Of a DNA stretch of 64,000 nucleotides, positions 62,957 to 64,000 are shown one piece after another. The stretch is from Bog-756 sp038210245 (GTDB lineage: Bacteria; Actinomycetota; Acidimicrobiia; Acidimicrobiales; RAAP-2), in contig JBBQWW010000005.1 of assembly GCA_038210245.1 (NCBI GenBank), positions 1 to 64,000 of the forward strand, read 5' to 3'. Both the position numbers and the translations under genes were made by a program. Each line of letters begins with the position of its first letter. Position 1 is the first letter of the stretch. The notes below the pieces were generated by a model. The model was given only the letters and a program-made list of their open reading frames with translations. It was not told the DNA's origin and did not search any database.

Positions 62957-63634
62957 ATGGCCGTCCCACCGTCGTCGCTGGTCCTCGTGCACGGCTTCGC
63001 CTCCACCTTCGACCACACCTGGCGACAGAACGGTTGGGTGGACATCCTGGGCGACTTCGACTGTGCCGCCCCCGCGTTGGACCTTCCCGGACACGGTTCG
63101 TCGGACCGACCCACCGACCCCGCGGCCTACGCCGGTGTGGAGGAGGAGGTAGCCGCCCGGCTTCCGGTGCCCACGGCGGCCGTCGGGTTCTCGGCCGGGG
63201 CGGAGATCCTGCTGCGGCTGGCCGCCGCCCATCCCGACCGGTTCGACCGGCTGGCCCTCCTCGGCGTGGGCGACAACGTCTTCGAGCGCCGGGATGCCAG
63301 CCCGGTGGTCGAGGCCCTGGACGGGGACGACGAGCCCGAGGACGTCCAGGCCCGCCTGTTCTACCGGCTGGCCCGCACCACCGGCAACGACCCGAAGGCG
63401 CTCTCGGCCTTCCTACGCCGGACCCGGGAGCCGATGCGGGCCCAGGATCTGGACGTCGTGATCTGCCCGGTGCTGGTGGTCCTGGGGGACCGCGACATGA
63501 TCGCGTCCGCCGATCGACTGGTGGCCGCGCTGCCGTCGGCCACGTTGGTGTCGCTGCCCGGGGTGGACCACTTCGCCACACCGTCCAACGTCGGAGCCAT
63601 CGACGCCACCATGAGGTTCTTCGGGCTCGGATGA
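62957..63634 (+). CDS. Alpha/beta-hydrolase
   Basis: 225 residues from ATG 62957 (MAVPPSSLVLVHGFASTFDH); TTG 62948 is a weaker option. The oxyanion motif is LVHGFAST, the nucleophile elbow AVGFSAGAEILLRLA, the acid region is PVLVVLGDRDMIASADRL and the catalytic His is in LPGVDHFATPSNVG. Size and sequence are typical of small cytoplasmic esterases or lactonases (PcaD/MhpC-like). The substrate is unknown. The gene ends 19 bp before the next start. Confidence 0.85.
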   Translation: MAVPPSSLVLVHGFASTFDHTWRQNGWVDILGDFDCAAPALDLPGHGSSDRPTDPAAYAGVEEEVAARLPVPTAAVGFSAGAEILLRLAAAHPDRFDRLALLGVGDNVFERRDASPVVEALDGDDEPEDVQARLFYRLARTTGNDPKALSAFLRRTREPMRAQDLDVVICPVLVVLGDRDMIASADRLVAALPSATLVSLPGVDHFATPSNVGAIDATMRFFGLG

Positions 63635-63653
63635 ACGGCCCGTCCCCCCGTCC

Positions 63654-64000
63654 GTGACGCTCCCGGGCCCGGTCCTCGCCCAGCTGGAGGACGTGGTCGG
63701 GCCCCACGTCGTGGTAGATCCCGAGGTCATTGCCTCCTCCACCACGGACTGGACGGGCCGGTTCGTGGGCCACTCCCCAGCCGTGGTGCGACCCGGCTCG
63801 ACCGACGAGGTGGCCGGAGTGATCTCCGTGTGTCGACAACGGGGGCTGGCCCTGGTGCCCCAGGGTGGGAACACGGGCCTGGTCGGTGGGGGCGTTCCCC
63901 TCCATGGCGAGGTGGTGCTGGCCCTCGGGAGGCTGGCCGCCCGGGATCCCGTGGACCAACCGGCGGGCCAGATCACCGTGGGAGCCGGGGTGACCCTGGC
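63654..64000 (+). CDS. FAD-linked oxidase (glycolate/D-lactate-oxidase-like), 5' part only
   Basis: The window ends inside this gene; about 115 residues from GTG 63654 are visible. The FAD-binding motif is RGLALVPQGGNTGLVGGGVP, preceded by PAVVRPGSTDEVAGVISVCR, which is the N-terminal FAD-binding-4 domain of glycolate oxidase GlcD, D-lactate dehydrogenase and related flavoproteins. The C-terminal substrate domain lies beyond the window, so the substrate cannot be narrowed. Start chosen 19 bp after the hydrolase stop. Confidence 0.88.
   Translation, partial: MTLPGPVLAQLEDVVGPHVVVDPEVIASSTTDWTGRFVGHSPAVVRPGSTDEVAGVISVCRQRGLALVPQGGNTGLVGGGVPLHGEVVLALGRLAARDPVDQPAGQITVGAGVTL

Noticed and set aside
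1..64000. CRISPR arrays, tRNA or rRNA genes, insertion sequences, prophage
   Set aside because: I looked for regular spaced repeats, tRNA-like cloverleaf ends, transposase motifs and phage genes and recognised none. A dedicated tRNA or RNA covariance search would be needed for certainty.

Overview
The window reads as chromosomal DNA from a high-GC actinobacterium, most likely Acidimicrobiia. By eye it is roughly two-thirds G+C. Starts are very often GTG, genes are packed with short gaps or 4-bp overlaps, and a secreted protein carries C-terminal 42-residue repeats of the YWLVASDGGIFAFGDA type, which I associate with Acidimicrobiia. Other actinobacterial signs are two WS/DGAT wax-ester/triacylglycerol synthases, an F420-type (DDN-like) oxidoreductase, a MarP-like protease and a DinB/mycothiol-type enzyme. 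I saw no rRNA, tRNA, CRISPR array, insertion sequence or prophage, so the window looks like ordinary, metabolically rich chromosome.

Layout. 1-10150 is mostly minus strand: a secreted metallophosphoesterase, a DMT-family transporter, a membrane esterase, an MBL hydrolase, a GH15 glucosidase/trehalase with a histone-H1-like basic tail, and a MarP-like serine protease. 10382-17700 is plus strand: an RDD membrane protein with a PPYGQ-rich leader, a repeat-bearing lipoprotein, a DNA methyltransferase followed by a protein with nuclease-like features (candidate restriction-modification pair), a small SAM methyltransferase and a PLP decarboxylase. 17873-25317 holds a 1309-residue tandem-cyclase/ATPase/TPR protein resembling soluble adenylyl cyclase, a secreted PKD-like protein and an amino-acid permease. 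26227-27788 pairs polyphosphate kinase 2 with an adenylate kinase.

28867-34721 is the most coherent catabolic block: a stand-alone lipoyl domain, a SnoaL-like protein, a Rieske oxygenase, a ketosteroid-dehydrogenase-like flavoprotein, and E1 alpha and beta of a 2-oxoacid (or acetoin) dehydrogenase. The last genes are coupled by GTGA overlaps. No acyltransferase E2 core lies nearby. 34756-47280 is a mosaic of small oxidoreductases, VOC proteins, an MFS exporter with its TetR regulator, an aldehyde dehydrogenase, and two clear gene remnants: an internally deleted and frameshifted APC permease at 37720-38336, and a frameshifted DinB/maleylpyruvate-isomerase-type gene at 44966-45711.

47290-64000 is rich in lipid and acyl metabolism: a COQ4-like protein, two acyl-CoA ligases, an amidase, a DDN-like protein, a nitrobindin-like barrel, a DUF3089 lipase-like protein, two divergent WS/DGAT acyltransferases around a 14-bp palindrome, a secretory lipase, a GcvT-like protein, a class II aldolase, a truncated cyclic-nucleotide-binding protein, an alpha/beta hydrolase, and the 5' end of an FAD-linked oxidase.

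Together the genes suggest a heterotroph that degrades cyclic or lipidic compounds through CoA esters and stores lipid, trehalose and polyphosphate. All functions are from motif recognition only; no database search was possible.
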